Assembly (NCBI GenBank): GCA_051000815.1
Contig: JBPCNX010000047.1
Location: 112,707 to 176,706 of the forward strand
Reading direction: 5' to 3'
DNA from: PSRF01 sp051000815
GTDB taxonomy: Bacteria > Acidobacteriota > Blastocatellia > Pyrinomonadales > Pyrinomonadaceae
Length of the DNA stretch: 64,000 nucleotides
The notes below the pieces were generated by a model, which saw only the letters and a program-made list of their open reading frames with translations, ran no database searches and was not told the origin of the DNA. How positions within the stretch are numbered: the stretch's first letter is position 1; the number at the start of each line of letters is the position of its first letter. A program made the position numbers and the translations under genes. Below are positions 51,638-60,922 of this stretch, in pieces.

Positions 51638-54600
51638 ATGTCGTTTTCCCCCGGGTCGCGGATTTCAAAACAGATCTGTCAGTCACGTTTTTCGTTCTTA
51701 CGTTTCGCACTATTTCTAGCTGGTGCTGTCTACCTTCTGAGCCTGGTTAGCTCTGTATCAGAAGCTGCTCCTGGGCTTTCGATCTCGGCCCCATCAAGCG
51801 CATACGTTAATGAAGCAGTCTTGATCGATGCTCGCCAATCGGCCGGAGTCTCAAAGGTTCCTCAGGCCGATGGCTCGCCGTCGATAACTATCGACTTTGG
51901 CGATGGCTTCTCCGCGAACCTGCTCGCCAGTGGGCACGCATATCGGGCGCCGGGAACCTACACCATTACTGTCACCGCAAAGGATAGCAATGGATCGACG
52001 GCGGTCTCCCAAAGCAGCATCGTGGTGTCGAGTATTCCCACGGTAACGGGGAGCAACGTTCAGGTCGTGACTGACTCTGGAAACCCCAACGTTAACGGCG
52101 TGACGCTCCAAAATGCGATCAACTTTGCCGCTCTAAGTAATTCCGTCGAACAAGAAATTATCCTGGCACCGGGAGCTACGTTTGCCGGACCAATTGTCTT
52201 GACACTTCCTCTTAGCAATAAATTCATCACAATTCGCGGTGCGAATCTTTCGGCAGAGGGAAACCGCGTCGGTCCTGCAGACGCTGCCACAATGCCTGTA
52301 ATCACCGCACCAAGTTCTATAAGTAATTCGCTCGCAGCGATGTGGACACCGAATCCCGCATCGGCTACACCGAGTCATCACTACAGACTTCAAGGTTTGA
52401 AATTTAAGAAAGATCAAGACAGCAATCAATCACAGGTCCTGCTCTCACTCGGCGATCACAATGTAGGTCAGAACACTTATTCAATGCAGCCGGCGAACTT
52501 CATTGTTGACCGTTGCTTCTTCGACGGCGGTCCGAACGGTGTTAGCAATCTGGGATTGAGAATCGCTGCCGACAAGGTCACTGTTCGCGATTCTTATTTT
52601 ACGAACTTCAAAGTCGCGACAGGCGTCGACGCAAACGCAATTGCGATTTCTAAAGGAAAGGGCCCTTGGGCAATTTGGAATAACTTCCTCGAAGCTTCCT
52701 CCGAAAATTTCTACGTTGGCTCCGGACCGATTCAAAGTTGGTCGGCTAATATTTCCAATCCCACTACGACAAGCTGCACATTGTCTTCGGTAGCTGGTTT
52801 GGAAGTGGATATGAACATTGCTCTTCCCGTTGGCGGCAATTATGGAGTAGCGCAATCGACGATAGTTAGATCCATCTCAGGCAACAACATTACGTTCGAT
52901 GTGATTCCCTCCATTCCCGACAATGGCGGTACTGCGAAGTGGGCGATCACGCCTTCGTTTCTCGAGTTCCGTCATAACTATTGTTTCAAACCTCTGAAAT
53001 GGCGCAGGTCTGACCCGAGCTGGGATGGGTCGAACTGGCAAATCAAGAATCTATGGGAAACCAAGTTTCTTCGCTATGCGGTGATTGATGGAAATGTTTT
53101 GCAAAACACCTGGGTACAGGACCAAACTTTCGGGATTGCTCTGACACCTCGAAATACCAACGGAGGAGAAGGCCCATGGGCCGTAGTGCGTGACCTTCAA
53201 TTTTCAAATAACATTTTCCGCAACATGGGTAATGGACCTTCCATTGCTCCGATGGACGATCAGGGTGGCAATAATCCCGTGCAGCTAACCAGCGATATAA
53301 CGTTCCGCAATAATCTCTGGTGGAACGTGGGTGAGAATTGGGATCCCGTCACAGGCCCTTATCGCCAGTTTTTTACAATCACTCCCAGTGTGCCCACAGG
53401 AATTCATCCGAAGCGGATTAACTTCATCCACAACACTTTTGACAACGGCACGCCAAACAGCTCGCAAGGCACAATCACGGATTTTGGTGCTGACGGCGGC
53501 GCCAGTCAGAGCGTCTTTAAGAACAATGTGGCTCCGCATTCAGGTCATGGTTTTCGCAGCAGCGTTGCAAACGATATGACAGTGAATATCACCACGTTCC
53601 TCCCTGCCGGTGATGCGACCATCTGGGACAAGAACATGATCGCCAATGTCGGAGCCTCAAACTATCCTGCGAGTCCGCGTGGCGTTTACCCGACCGGCCC
53701 ATGGCCTGCCATGTTCGCGAACTATGCAGCGGGGGATTTTTCGCTTGTTAGTAGTTGTCCCGGTAAGAATGCGGCTGCGGACGGCACCGACATGGGCGTT
53801 ACGATGACAGCGCTTCAGAATGCAACGCTGCACTGCGTTGGTGGACAATGGGGCTCCGGGGCCCAGCCCACTCCAACCCCCACGCCAACTCCAATGGCTA
53901 CCCCAACGCCGACACCAACGGCGACCCCCACGCCGACACCAACGGCGACCCCCACGCCGACGCCAACGGCGACCCCCACGCCGACACCAACGGCGACCCC
54001 CACGCCGACACCAACGGCGACCCCCACGCCGACACCGACTCCCAGCCAAACCACGTTATCTCGGGCGTTGTTCGTACAGCTGGACACGGCTACAAAGGGT
54101 AATTGGAAAGGTATCTATGGGACCCAGGGCTATAACACAATAAACGATTCGCTGAACTACCCGAGCTACGCTCAAGTGAGTGTGACCGGTTACACCTCGC
54201 CGACCTGGATGGCATCAACCACCGACATACGAGCCCTCCAAAAAGCCGCTGGCACCGATCGAGTTGCAGCTCGATGGAGTGCGAGTTCGGTTTTCACAAT
54301 TGATCTGAATATAACTGACGGCCAAACTCACCGTGTTGCGCTTTACAACCTGGATTGGGATGGAAACAACAGGTCGCAGAGAATAGATCTCTTCGACTGG
54401 GCAACTAATGCACCATTGGACAGCAGGACAATTTCTTCCTTCAACGGTGGCCAATACCTCGTTTGGGACGTATCCGGCCGAGTCAAGATAGTAGTAACTC
54501 GGACAGGCGCCAAGACTGCAGTTCTCAGCGGTTTGTTTTTCGGCGGTCCGGCGACGCCAACTCCAACACCGACTCCGTCGCCTTCGCCGACTCCCGGCAA

Positions 54601-56041
54601 CAATACTCCTCCGACAGTGGCCGTAAGCTCGCCGGCAAGTAGTTCGGTTTTCGGCACGGGTTCGAACATTACGATTGACTCCAACGCGAACGATGCCGAT
54701 GGTGCGGTCAGCAAGGTGGATTTCTACTCCAACGGCGTCCTCATTGGCACTGCGACATCCAGCCCCTACCGCGTGGTTTGGGCCAGCGCTCCGACCGGTA
54801 ACTTCTCCCTGACTGCGAAAGCGACCGACAATGTCGGGGCAACAACCACTTCCAGCGGAGTTGCAATTGCGGTTAAAAACTCTCCGGCAAGTGTCGAAAG
54901 AGCAAAGGGCCGTGGAAATAATCTAATCAGTGAGTTGAGCGTATCCCCATCTTACGGAGGAGGCGACAGCAGTATCTCAATGGCTGCGCTTACTTCCGAT
55001 CTCCAGTTATTGATAACTGATGTTCAGACGGCTTACGCAGACTTCAACACGGAACGAAGTTCATTTGGCTCGGTGGCTAACTGGGTTGATGCACACCTGC
55101 AGGCTTCTCTCTACTTCACCATCTCCGATGCCGCTTTGGCATCTAAGCTTGGTCCTTCAAACAGCGTGAAGGATCATCTGCGGCGAGTCGTCGCCCATCT
55201 GGCTGTAGCGGAAGACTTGCTGCTTTATGGCAGCATCTCTTCGCCCACTGTAACCCTGGCAGCTGCATCAAAAGCACGGCTTGACGTGGTCATCGGGTCG
55301 ACGCTTGCGGCTTACGGCTCAAGCAGCCCCGCACGTCTCGCACCATTGAGTCTGGGATCAGCATTTGGAAATGAAGCGACATCCCCTCTAAGTTCACAAA
55401 CGCTTTTCGCTACGATTGGCTCAGACGGAATCGTCCCTTATGAATTGGCGGGAGTTAACGTAACCGTGGGCGGCAAAGCCGTGCCGGTGCTGTATGTATC
55501 TCCGTCCCGGATTTCCTTCCACGTTGCGCCGGATGTAGCACAGGGGAGTGTTGACGTAGTCATCACGTCTCAAAATGGGTACATCTCGCGCGGCGTTACG
55601 ACCATCGCGCCAATGACTCGACTGATGACGACATCCGATGTTGAGAATGGAACTGCTCTCGCCCTGAATAGTGCGAAACAAACCAGCGCGACCTTCTTAA
55701 CTATAACGTCGGAGAATTTTGGCTCCGACAAGAGAACGCGGCTGACGATCTATGCAACAGGAATCAGCGGCAGTGCAATTAACTCGAATGCAACGAACGA
55801 CATTCTGATCGGCGGCCTGCAGAGGCCCAACTTCGCTGAGGCTGTAACGGTTGAAGCTCGCTTGGCGACCGGCACCATCTTCAACTTACCTGTTGAGTTT
55901 GCCGGCGCACAAGGTCTGTTGCCAGGCTTGGATCAAGTCAATGTGATCCTGACACCGCAACTGGCTGGGGCCGGGCTGGTGCGGCTGACACTGATTGTCG
56001 GAGGTCAAAGAAGTAACGCACCCACGATTCTCATGCAGTAA
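51638..56041 (+). CDS. Giant secreted multidomain surface protein (PKD, beta-helix, PT linkers, Ig-like, TIGR03437-like end)
   Basis: The ATG lies 7 nt after GTGAGG. The 1,467 aa comprise a signal peptide (about 1-43), a PKD/Ig-like domain (45-130), a parallel beta-helix (135-740), a Thr-Pro linker (743-805), a beta-rich domain resembling carbohydrate-binding modules (806-965), a second PT linker (about 972-988), a bacterial Ig-like domain (990-1080: PPTVAVSSPASSSVFGTGS), a helical segment (1085-1210) and a C-terminal beta domain (about 1220-1467: NVTVGGKAVPVLYVSPSRISF) of the Solibacter TIGR03437 type. There is no PEP-CTERM tail. It is probably a cell-surface or matrix protein that binds or modifies polysaccharide. 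A c-di-GMP riboswitch precedes it and a strong terminator follows. Confidence 0.85.
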   Translation: MSFSPGSRISKQICQSRFSFLRFALFLAGAVYLLSLVSSVSEAAPGLSISAPSSAYVNEAVLIDARQSAGVSKVPQADGSPSITIDFGDGFSANLLASGHAYRAPGTYTITVTAKDSNGSTAVSQSSIVVSSIPTVTGSNVQVVTDSGNPNVNGVTLQNAINFAALSNSVEQEIILAPGATFAGPIVLTLPLSNKFITIRGANLSAEGNRVGPADAATMPVITAPSSISNSLAAMWTPNPASATPSHHYRLQGLKFKKDQDSNQSQVLLSLGDHNVGQNTYSMQPANFIVDRCFFDGGPNGVSNLGLRIAADKVTVRDSYFTNFKVATGVDANAIAISKGKGPWAIWNNFLEASSENFYVGSGPIQSWSANISNPTTTSCTLSSVAGLEVDMNIALPVGGNYGVAQSTIVRSISGNNITFDVIPSIPDNGGTAKWAITPSFLEFRHNYCFKPLKWRRSDPSWDGSNWQIKNLWETKFLRYAVIDGNVLQNTWVQDQTFGIALTPRNTNGGEGPWAVVRDLQFSNNIFRNMGNGPSIAPMDDQGGNNPVQLTSDITFRNNLWWNVGENWDPVTGPYRQFFTITPSVPTGIHPKRINFIHNTFDNGTPNSSQGTITDFGADGGASQSVFKNNVAPHSGHGFRSSVANDMTVNITTFLPAGDATIWDKNMIANVGASNYPASPRGVYPTGPWPAMFANYAAGDFSLVSSCPGKNAAADGTDMGVTMTALQNATLHCVGGQWGSGAQPTPTPTPTPMATPTPTPTATPTPTPTATPTPTPTATPTPTPTATPTPTPTATPTPTPTPSQTTLSRALFVQLDTATKGNWKGIYGTQGYNTINDSLNYPSYAQVSVTGYTSPTWMASTTDIRALQKAAGTDRVAARWSASSVFTIDLNITDGQTHRVALYNLDWDGNNRSQRIDLFDWATNAPLDSRTISSFNGGQYLVWDVSGRVKIVVTRTGAKTAVLSGLFFGGPATPTPTPTPSPSPTPGNNTPPTVAVSSPASSSVFGTGSNITIDSNANDADGAVSKVDFYSNGVLIGTATSSPYRVVWASAPTGNFSLTAKATDNVGATTTSSGVAIAVKNSPASVERAKGRGNNLISELSVSPSYGGGDSSISMAALTSDLQLLITDVQTAYADFNTERSSFGSVANWVDAHLQASLYFTISDAALASKLGPSNSVKDHLRRVVAHLAVAEDLLLYGSISSPTVTLAAASKARLDVVIGSTLAAYGSSSPARLAPLSLGSAFGNEATSPLSSQTLFATIGSDGIVPYELAGVNVTVGGKAVPVLYVSPSRISFHVAPDVAQGSVDVVITSQNGYISRGVTTIAPMTRLMTTSDVENGTALALNSAKQTSATFLTITSENFGSDKRTRLTIYATGISGSAINSNATNDILIGGLQRPNFAEAVTVEARLATGTIFNLPVEFAGAQGLLPGLDQVNVILTPQLAGAGLVRLTLIVGGQRSNAPTILMQ
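53897..54040 (+). repeat. 24-bp tandem repeat encoding the Thr-Pro linker
   Basis: Six consecutive 24-bp units, each a variant of GCGACCCCCACGCCGACACC plus four bases, encode the 8-residue block ATPTPTPT. The units are nearly identical at DNA level, so the array is likely to vary in copy number between strains by slippage, changing the length of the flexible linker between the beta-helix and the following domain. Confidence 0.9.
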
Positions 56042-56487
56042 AAAAACCTGCAGCAAACCGACCTCGTTGAGGTTTGTAAGACCAGAGGTGGCTCATAGGA
56101 GTCACCTCTTTTTCCTTAGGGCTTGAGGAAGCAGCGCGTAAATCTAACGGCGCCGCCATTTGGACTTGTGGATTCGGTCGAGCTGCCTGGGGGGCCTTGC
56201 ACCTGCCGGCCAGCCTCATTTCCAGCTGTCCAGGCGTCAGTCCAATAAATTCCGAAAAGGCGGGCAAAACCGCGGGCAAATGCAGCAACTAAGAAAAGAC
56301 TGGAATCCACGCGGCTTTGTCTGTTTAGACAAATGGCCGGCCTTAGACTGCCGGAGTATTGAACCTGGCAGCTACTTGAGCTAAGCTCCATCCCAGGTTC
56401 GGGTTGATCGCAGTTTGAATAACCCGCTGGTTTTGTAAGGGAACTTGCCCTTTTCTTACAGAAGCATTTTCAAGGGAATTTCGATTA
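56042..56487. other. Intergenic region before the exosortase operon
   Basis: It begins with a hairpin (56054-56076) and a strong terminator (56084-56114). The rest shows no gene I can support: two leftward open frames here have no recognisable domain. A stem GTAAGGG/CCCTT followed by TTTTC lies at about 56437-56460, shortly before the exosortase start, and could be a leader hairpin. Confidence 0.5.
56084..56114 (+). terminator. Intrinsic terminator of the giant surface protein gene
   Basis: AGAGGTG (56084-56090) pairs with CACCTCT (56103-56109), continuing directly into a run of five T. It lies 43 nt after the stop codon and separates this gene from the exosortase operon. Confidence 0.85.
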
Positions 56488-57525
56488 ATGAGTGTCAAAG
56501 CAACCACACATCTGTGGCGACCTCTCGCCATCTCCACTGCATTAGTCTTTGTTTACGCCTTTGTGCTCGTGAAACTCGGGCACGATTGGTGGACCGATGA
56601 GAATTATTCTCACGGCCTGCTCATTCCTTTCATCATCGTTTACATAATTTGGACGCAACGTGAACGGTTCAATCGCGAAGTAACACGTCCGGCCACACTC
56701 CTCGGCTTCGTCTTAATCCTGTTAGCGTTGCTGGCGCTATTTGCCGGCACGGCGGGCGCTGAACTTTTCATGCAGCGGATCTCGCTGGTGTTGATGCTGG
56801 CGGGAATAGTTATTTACTTCTGGGGCTATCGGCTCTTGCGCCTTTTGCTGGTTCCAATGGGCTTGCTCTTGCTAGCCATTCCGATTCCGGCAATCGTCTT
56901 TAACAAAGTGGCCATTCCCTTGCAGCTCTTTGCTTCCAGGTGCGCAGTCTGGTCGATGGGCCTGTTTGATATTCCAGTATTGCGGCAAGGCAACGTTATT
57001 GAGTTGCTGCCTCTCGGCGCGCGCGAGACAAAGAAGCTTGAGGTCGTTGAAGCGTGCAGTGGAATTCGTTCGTTGATGACGCTCGTAACCCTGGCGGTTG
57101 TCTTCGCCTACTTCACCCATCCCAGGCCTGAGGAACCGACCGACGGTCAAAAACGAGGCGGCATGGAGTGGTTGAAGAGTTTTGGGGTGTGGCGTTCCGC
57201 GATAATTGTGGTGTCGGCCGTACCGATAGCCATCCTGACAAATGCGCTTAGAGTTAGCGGGACGGGGGTGTTATCTCACTACTACGGAACAGAGGTAGCA
57301 GACGGATTTTTTCATTCCTTTTCGGGATGGGTAATTTATATCGTCGCTTTCCTGTTGCTCTTTGCGGTTGGCTGGATAGTTGATCGTTTTCGACCTTCGC
57401 GTGATGAGGTTGTTTCAAACACACCGCCCACCAGTGGCGCGGTGGTTAATCCGGTCGAAGGCCACACGGTTGGGGAGTCGGCAGCCGTTGCCCCTCAGGC
57501 GATTCAAGCGGAAGGAACGGAATAG
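56488..57525 (+). CDS. Exosortase (XrtA-like)
   Basis: The 345-aa protein has about eight transmembrane helices and the exosortase catalytic triad: Cys190 in VVEACSGIRSL, Arg255 in LTNALRVSGTG and His276 in DGFFHSFSGW. NYSHGLLIPFIIVYIIW near the start is also typical. It cleaves PEP-CTERM proteins at the membrane and transfers them for surface attachment; the PEP-CTERM gene at 20035-20574 is a substrate in this window. A polar C-terminal tail of about 40 residues is longer than usual. The epsI gene begins directly after its stop. Confidence 0.93.
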   Translation: MSVKATTHLWRPLAISTALVFVYAFVLVKLGHDWWTDENYSHGLLIPFIIVYIIWTQRERFNREVTRPATLLGFVLILLALLALFAGTAGAELFMQRISLVLMLAGIVIYFWGYRLLRLLLVPMGLLLLAIPIPAIVFNKVAIPLQLFASRCAVWSMGLFDIPVLRQGNVIELLPLGARETKKLEVVEACSGIRSLMTLVTLAVVFAYFTHPRPEEPTDGQKRGGMEWLKSFGVWRSAIIVVSAVPIAILTNALRVSGTGVLSHYYGTEVADGFFHSFSGWVIYIVAFLLLFAVGWIVDRFRPSRDEVVSNTPPTSGAVVNPVEGHTVGESAAVAPQAIQAEGTE

Positions 57526-58173
57526 ATGAAAAACTCCTGGCGCTTTATTGTTTTGGTTGCGCTTCTTCTGGTAGGTGGCGTCGTAATTAACAGCTGGCAG
57601 TACATTGGTGAAGCGCACGTCGAACGTAAAGAACTGAAAGACTTTCCCAAGCAAGTGGGACCCTGGCAGCAGTCCGGGGGCGATCAGTTGTTTGATAGCG
57701 AGACCCTCAGCGTTTTGAGGGCCAGTGACTACCTCTCGCGCGACTACCGCGCCGCGGATGGCCGGTTTGCCAATTTTTACGTCGGCTATTACGCCACCCA
57801 GCGCAATGGCGCAAGTTATCACAGCCCCTTGAACTGTCTTCCGGGGTCTGGCTGGATCATGAACAACCCGGGCAGGATCACGATCAAACCGATGGACGGA
57901 AAACCGTCTTTCGAAGCTAACCGGTATCTGATAGAGAACGGCGGCTCAAAGAGCATTTTGGTCTATTGGTACCAGGGACGCGGACGAAATATTGCCAGCG
58001 AGTACTGGGGTAAGATCTATACCGTCCTTGATAGTGTGAGGATGCGTCGCTCAGACGGAGCCATGGTGCGGGTGTTAGTGCCTGTACGGGAATCTGAAGC
58101 GGCGTCACTTGAGGCCGCTGCCAGCCTTTCTGCAAATGTCGCAACGGCGCTTCCAGAGTTTGTGCCGAACTGA
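57526..58173 (+). CDS. EpsI domain protein (exosortase-associated)
   Basis: The 215-aa protein has one N-terminal membrane helix (about 6-25) and an extracytoplasmic EpsI domain with DFPKQVGPWQQ, YYATQRNGASYHSPLNCLPG and ILVYWYQGRGRNIASEY. EpsI accompanies or is fused to exosortases in polymer loci; its exact role is unknown. It starts at the base following the exosortase stop codon, so the two are co-translated. Confidence 0.9.
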   Translation: MKNSWRFIVLVALLLVGGVVINSWQYIGEAHVERKELKDFPKQVGPWQQSGGDQLFDSETLSVLRASDYLSRDYRAADGRFANFYVGYYATQRNGASYHSPLNCLPGSGWIMNNPGRITIKPMDGKPSFEANRYLIENGGSKSILVYWYQGRGRNIASEYWGKIYTVLDSVRMRRSDGAMVRVLVPVRESEAASLEAAASLSANVATALPEFVPN

Positions 58174-58362
58174 GGATACGAAAATGGTCAGGAATTTTTC
58201 GGCCTGATTTGTTCAATTTGCGGAAATGGAGCGGAAGTGGTCATTTTTTATCATTGACTAACGGGGTGAGTATCGGGAGGTGTTGCCCGCCAAGGATGCT
58301 CAACCTAAGTGAGAACAAGACGCGAACGGGAGACTAGTTCGCGAAGCGGAGTCTAAAAGAGA

Positions 58363-60762
58363 ATGAATATGCAGTGCCAAAAATACGTCAAATACGTCAC
58401 CCTGCTGTCCTTCGTCCTTGCGAGTGCGCTTGCACTGAGCGGCTGCGCGAATCCCGAAAAAGCCAAAGCTGAGCACCTCAGTAAGGGTGAGGCCTATCTA
58501 AAAGAATCAAAATTTCAGGAAGCTGTCCTCGAGTTTCGCAACGCCGTTCAGATTGACGATAAATTAGCGGCTGGCTACTGGGGTCTTGCCCGCGCCTATG
58601 AGGGGTTGCAGAGAGGTCAGGAGTCTTTTGAAGCGCTTAGAAAAACGATTGAACTCGATGCGAACAATCTCGACGCTCGAGTCAAGTTGGGGACCATTTA
58701 CGTGGCTTTGAGTAGGGGCAAGCCAGATCTTGTCGCCGAAGCTGAACGGTTGGCCAAAGAAGTGCTGCAGAAGGAGCCTAATCACATTGAGGGTCATATT
58801 TTAACGGCCAATATCTTTTTCGCGCAGAACCAAAACGATAAGGCGCTCGAGGAGCTTAATCGGGCCGTAGAGTTGGATCCGAAACGCGTTGAGTCGTACA
58901 TGAGCCTTGCCCGCTTCTATATCGTTACGAACGATCAGGCAAAGGCCGAAGAAACTTTCAAGCGCGCGATTTCAATAAATAATAATTCAGCTATGGGTCA
59001 TACCGAGTACGGAAAGTTTCTCTTGCAGGTCAACCGCCCGGCTGAAGCTGAGGTGGAGTTTCAGAAAGCCGTCGAAGTAGAGCCGTCAAATCGTGCTTCA
59101 CGGTATGTTCTCGCCGGCTTTTATCTCGTAAACAAAAAATTAGATAAAGCCGAAGAAGCCTACAAAGCGCTTGTTGATTTAGATAAGGACAAACCAGAGA
59201 GCCAGGCGTTGTTGGCCGATTTTTATTCCGCGATCAAGCGTGATGATGACGCAATCAGGATTTACCAGGGAATATTAGAAAAGTCGCCTGATTTCAATCA
59301 GGGTCGCTATCGTCTGGGTGAAATCATGCTCTCGCGGGGTGACACACAGGGAGCAACTGCTCAGATTAATGAGGTCCTGAAGAAGGACGAACACGACAGG
59401 CAAGCGCTTCTCCTGCGCGCGCAAATGCGATCGCGAACGGGCAGAAGTGATGAATTGAAAGCTGCGATCGAAGACTTGAAAGACGTTTTGAGGCAGGAAC
59501 CAACTTCGAAAATCGGGCTGTACTTCATGGCCCAAGCTAATTTCAGTCTTGGCGCGATCGATCAGGCCCGCGCTTTCGCGTCCGACCTGGAACGAAACTA
59601 TCCGGATTATCTTCCCGCCAAGTTACTCCAGGCGCAGTTAAGTCTTGCCGCTGGAGATCCGAAAGCCGCCCTGGCGCTTTCCTCTGATTTGCTTAATCGG
59701 CTGGCAAAGGCACCGCCTGACCGCGAGAATTCGCCTCAGTTGATCGCCGAGATGCGATTAAAAACTTACATCGTTCGTGGCGCGGCGCAGACACAGTTAG
59801 GAAACACCGCAGCTGCACGTCAGGATTTTTTGGCTGCGCGAGAAATAGGCCCGCGGTATTCCGATGTCTATATCAACCTCGCTGCGGTTGCTATGAAGGA
59901 GAACAAGCCAGACGAAGCGGCGGGGTTTTATGAAAACGCTCTATCCATCGCGGCGACAGATTTCGGCGCTTTGAATGGCTTGATTAAACTCTATGCCAAC
60001 CGCAACGAACTCGGTAAAGCGCACGCCCGAATTGATCAGGCACTCAGTTCTTATCCCAATGACGCTTCGTTGCATTATCTCAAGGCGGAGGTTTACGCCA
60101 ATGAGCGCAATCAACAGGGAGCCGAAAGCGAGCTTCGCAAGGCGCTGGAACTGGACTCCAACTACCTCACCGCGTATTCGGCGCTCGGAGCTCTGTTCAT
60201 CAATACGAAACAGGAAGAGCGGGCTATCGCAGAATTCAAAAAGGTCGTGGAGCGGAGCCCGGATAACTCAAGTGCCTATACGATAATCGGGATGCTGTAC
60301 GACGCCCGCAAAGACTACTTTGCCGCTGCGGAGAATTACCGCAAGGCGCTTGAGAAAGATCAGAATGCCACGATTGCCGCAAACAACCTGGCATGGCTCT
60401 ATGCTGTCCGGCCAGAGGTAAATGGCAATCTTGATGAAGCAGTGCGTCTCGCACAGAGTGTGGTTCAGAAGAATTCAAACGTTGCTGGTTTTAACGATAC
60501 GCTGGGTTGGGTCTATTACAAGAAGGCCCTCTACGCCGTCGCTGTCGAACAGCTACAGAAGGCTGTCGCGATGGACGAAGTAGCGGCCCGAAAGGCCAAC
60601 GTTTCACCGAGCCCAACTTATCGCTACCACCTCGGAATGGCGCTCAAAGCCAAGGGTGATAACAATGGCGCAAAACGCGAGTTGGGGTTGGCGCTGCGGT
60701 TAGCTGATAAGGCGCCGTTTCCGGACGCGGATGAAGCTCGCAAGGTTTTGGCGACGTTATAA
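58363..60762 (+). CDS. TPR-repeat lipoprotein of the exosortase/polysaccharide system
   Basis: The 799-aa protein has a lipoprotein signal (LSFVLASALALSGC, lipidated Cys about residue 28) followed by around 18 tetratricopeptide repeats with regular AxxxYxxA/P patterns, e.g. GEAYLKESKFQEAVLEFRNA and AENYRKALEKDQNATIAANN. It resembles the PrsT-type TPR proteins of PEP-CTERM loci and should act as a periplasmic scaffold for the secretion machinery. A 189-bp gap with no clear terminator separates it from epsI. Confidence 0.87.
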   Translation: MNMQCQKYVKYVTLLSFVLASALALSGCANPEKAKAEHLSKGEAYLKESKFQEAVLEFRNAVQIDDKLAAGYWGLARAYEGLQRGQESFEALRKTIELDANNLDARVKLGTIYVALSRGKPDLVAEAERLAKEVLQKEPNHIEGHILTANIFFAQNQNDKALEELNRAVELDPKRVESYMSLARFYIVTNDQAKAEETFKRAISINNNSAMGHTEYGKFLLQVNRPAEAEVEFQKAVEVEPSNRASRYVLAGFYLVNKKLDKAEEAYKALVDLDKDKPESQALLADFYSAIKRDDDAIRIYQGILEKSPDFNQGRYRLGEIMLSRGDTQGATAQINEVLKKDEHDRQALLLRAQMRSRTGRSDELKAAIEDLKDVLRQEPTSKIGLYFMAQANFSLGAIDQARAFASDLERNYPDYLPAKLLQAQLSLAAGDPKAALALSSDLLNRLAKAPPDRENSPQLIAEMRLKTYIVRGAAQTQLGNTAAARQDFLAAREIGPRYSDVYINLAAVAMKENKPDEAAGFYENALSIAATDFGALNGLIKLYANRNELGKAHARIDQALSSYPNDASLHYLKAEVYANERNQQGAESELRKALELDSNYLTAYSALGALFINTKQEERAIAEFKKVVERSPDNSSAYTIIGMLYDARKDYFAAAENYRKALEKDQNATIAANNLAWLYAVRPEVNGNLDEAVRLAQSVVQKNSNVAGFNDTLGWVYYKKALYAVAVEQLQKAVAMDEVAARKANVSPSPTYRYHLGMALKAKGDNNGAKRELGLALRLADKAPFPDADEARKVLATL

Positions 60763-60922
60763 AGCTCCTTATTGCAGCCTGGCCAGGAAGGAAACCGGAA
60801 AGCGTTTTGTTTTTCTGATTGCAGACTTTGAGAACAATCTTGACGAGATTGCAGCTTAGCCAAATGCCCGGTGAAATGCGGCTGAACGTCAGCAGTGATG
60901 GTTAGAAAAAGAGGAGTGTCTT

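Noticed and set aside
53897..54040. CRISPR-like repeat array
   Set aside because: The units are contiguous with no spacers and encode an in-frame linker; there are no cas genes.
53657..54102. Several long open frames on both strands across the PT linker
   Set aside because: They are products of the 24-bp repeat, which lacks stops in all frames; the Thr-Pro frame belongs to the continuous 1,467-aa gene.
56031..56391. Leftward open frames between the giant gene and the exosortase
   Set aside because: Two mutually overlapping frames with no domain; one crosses the strong terminator.
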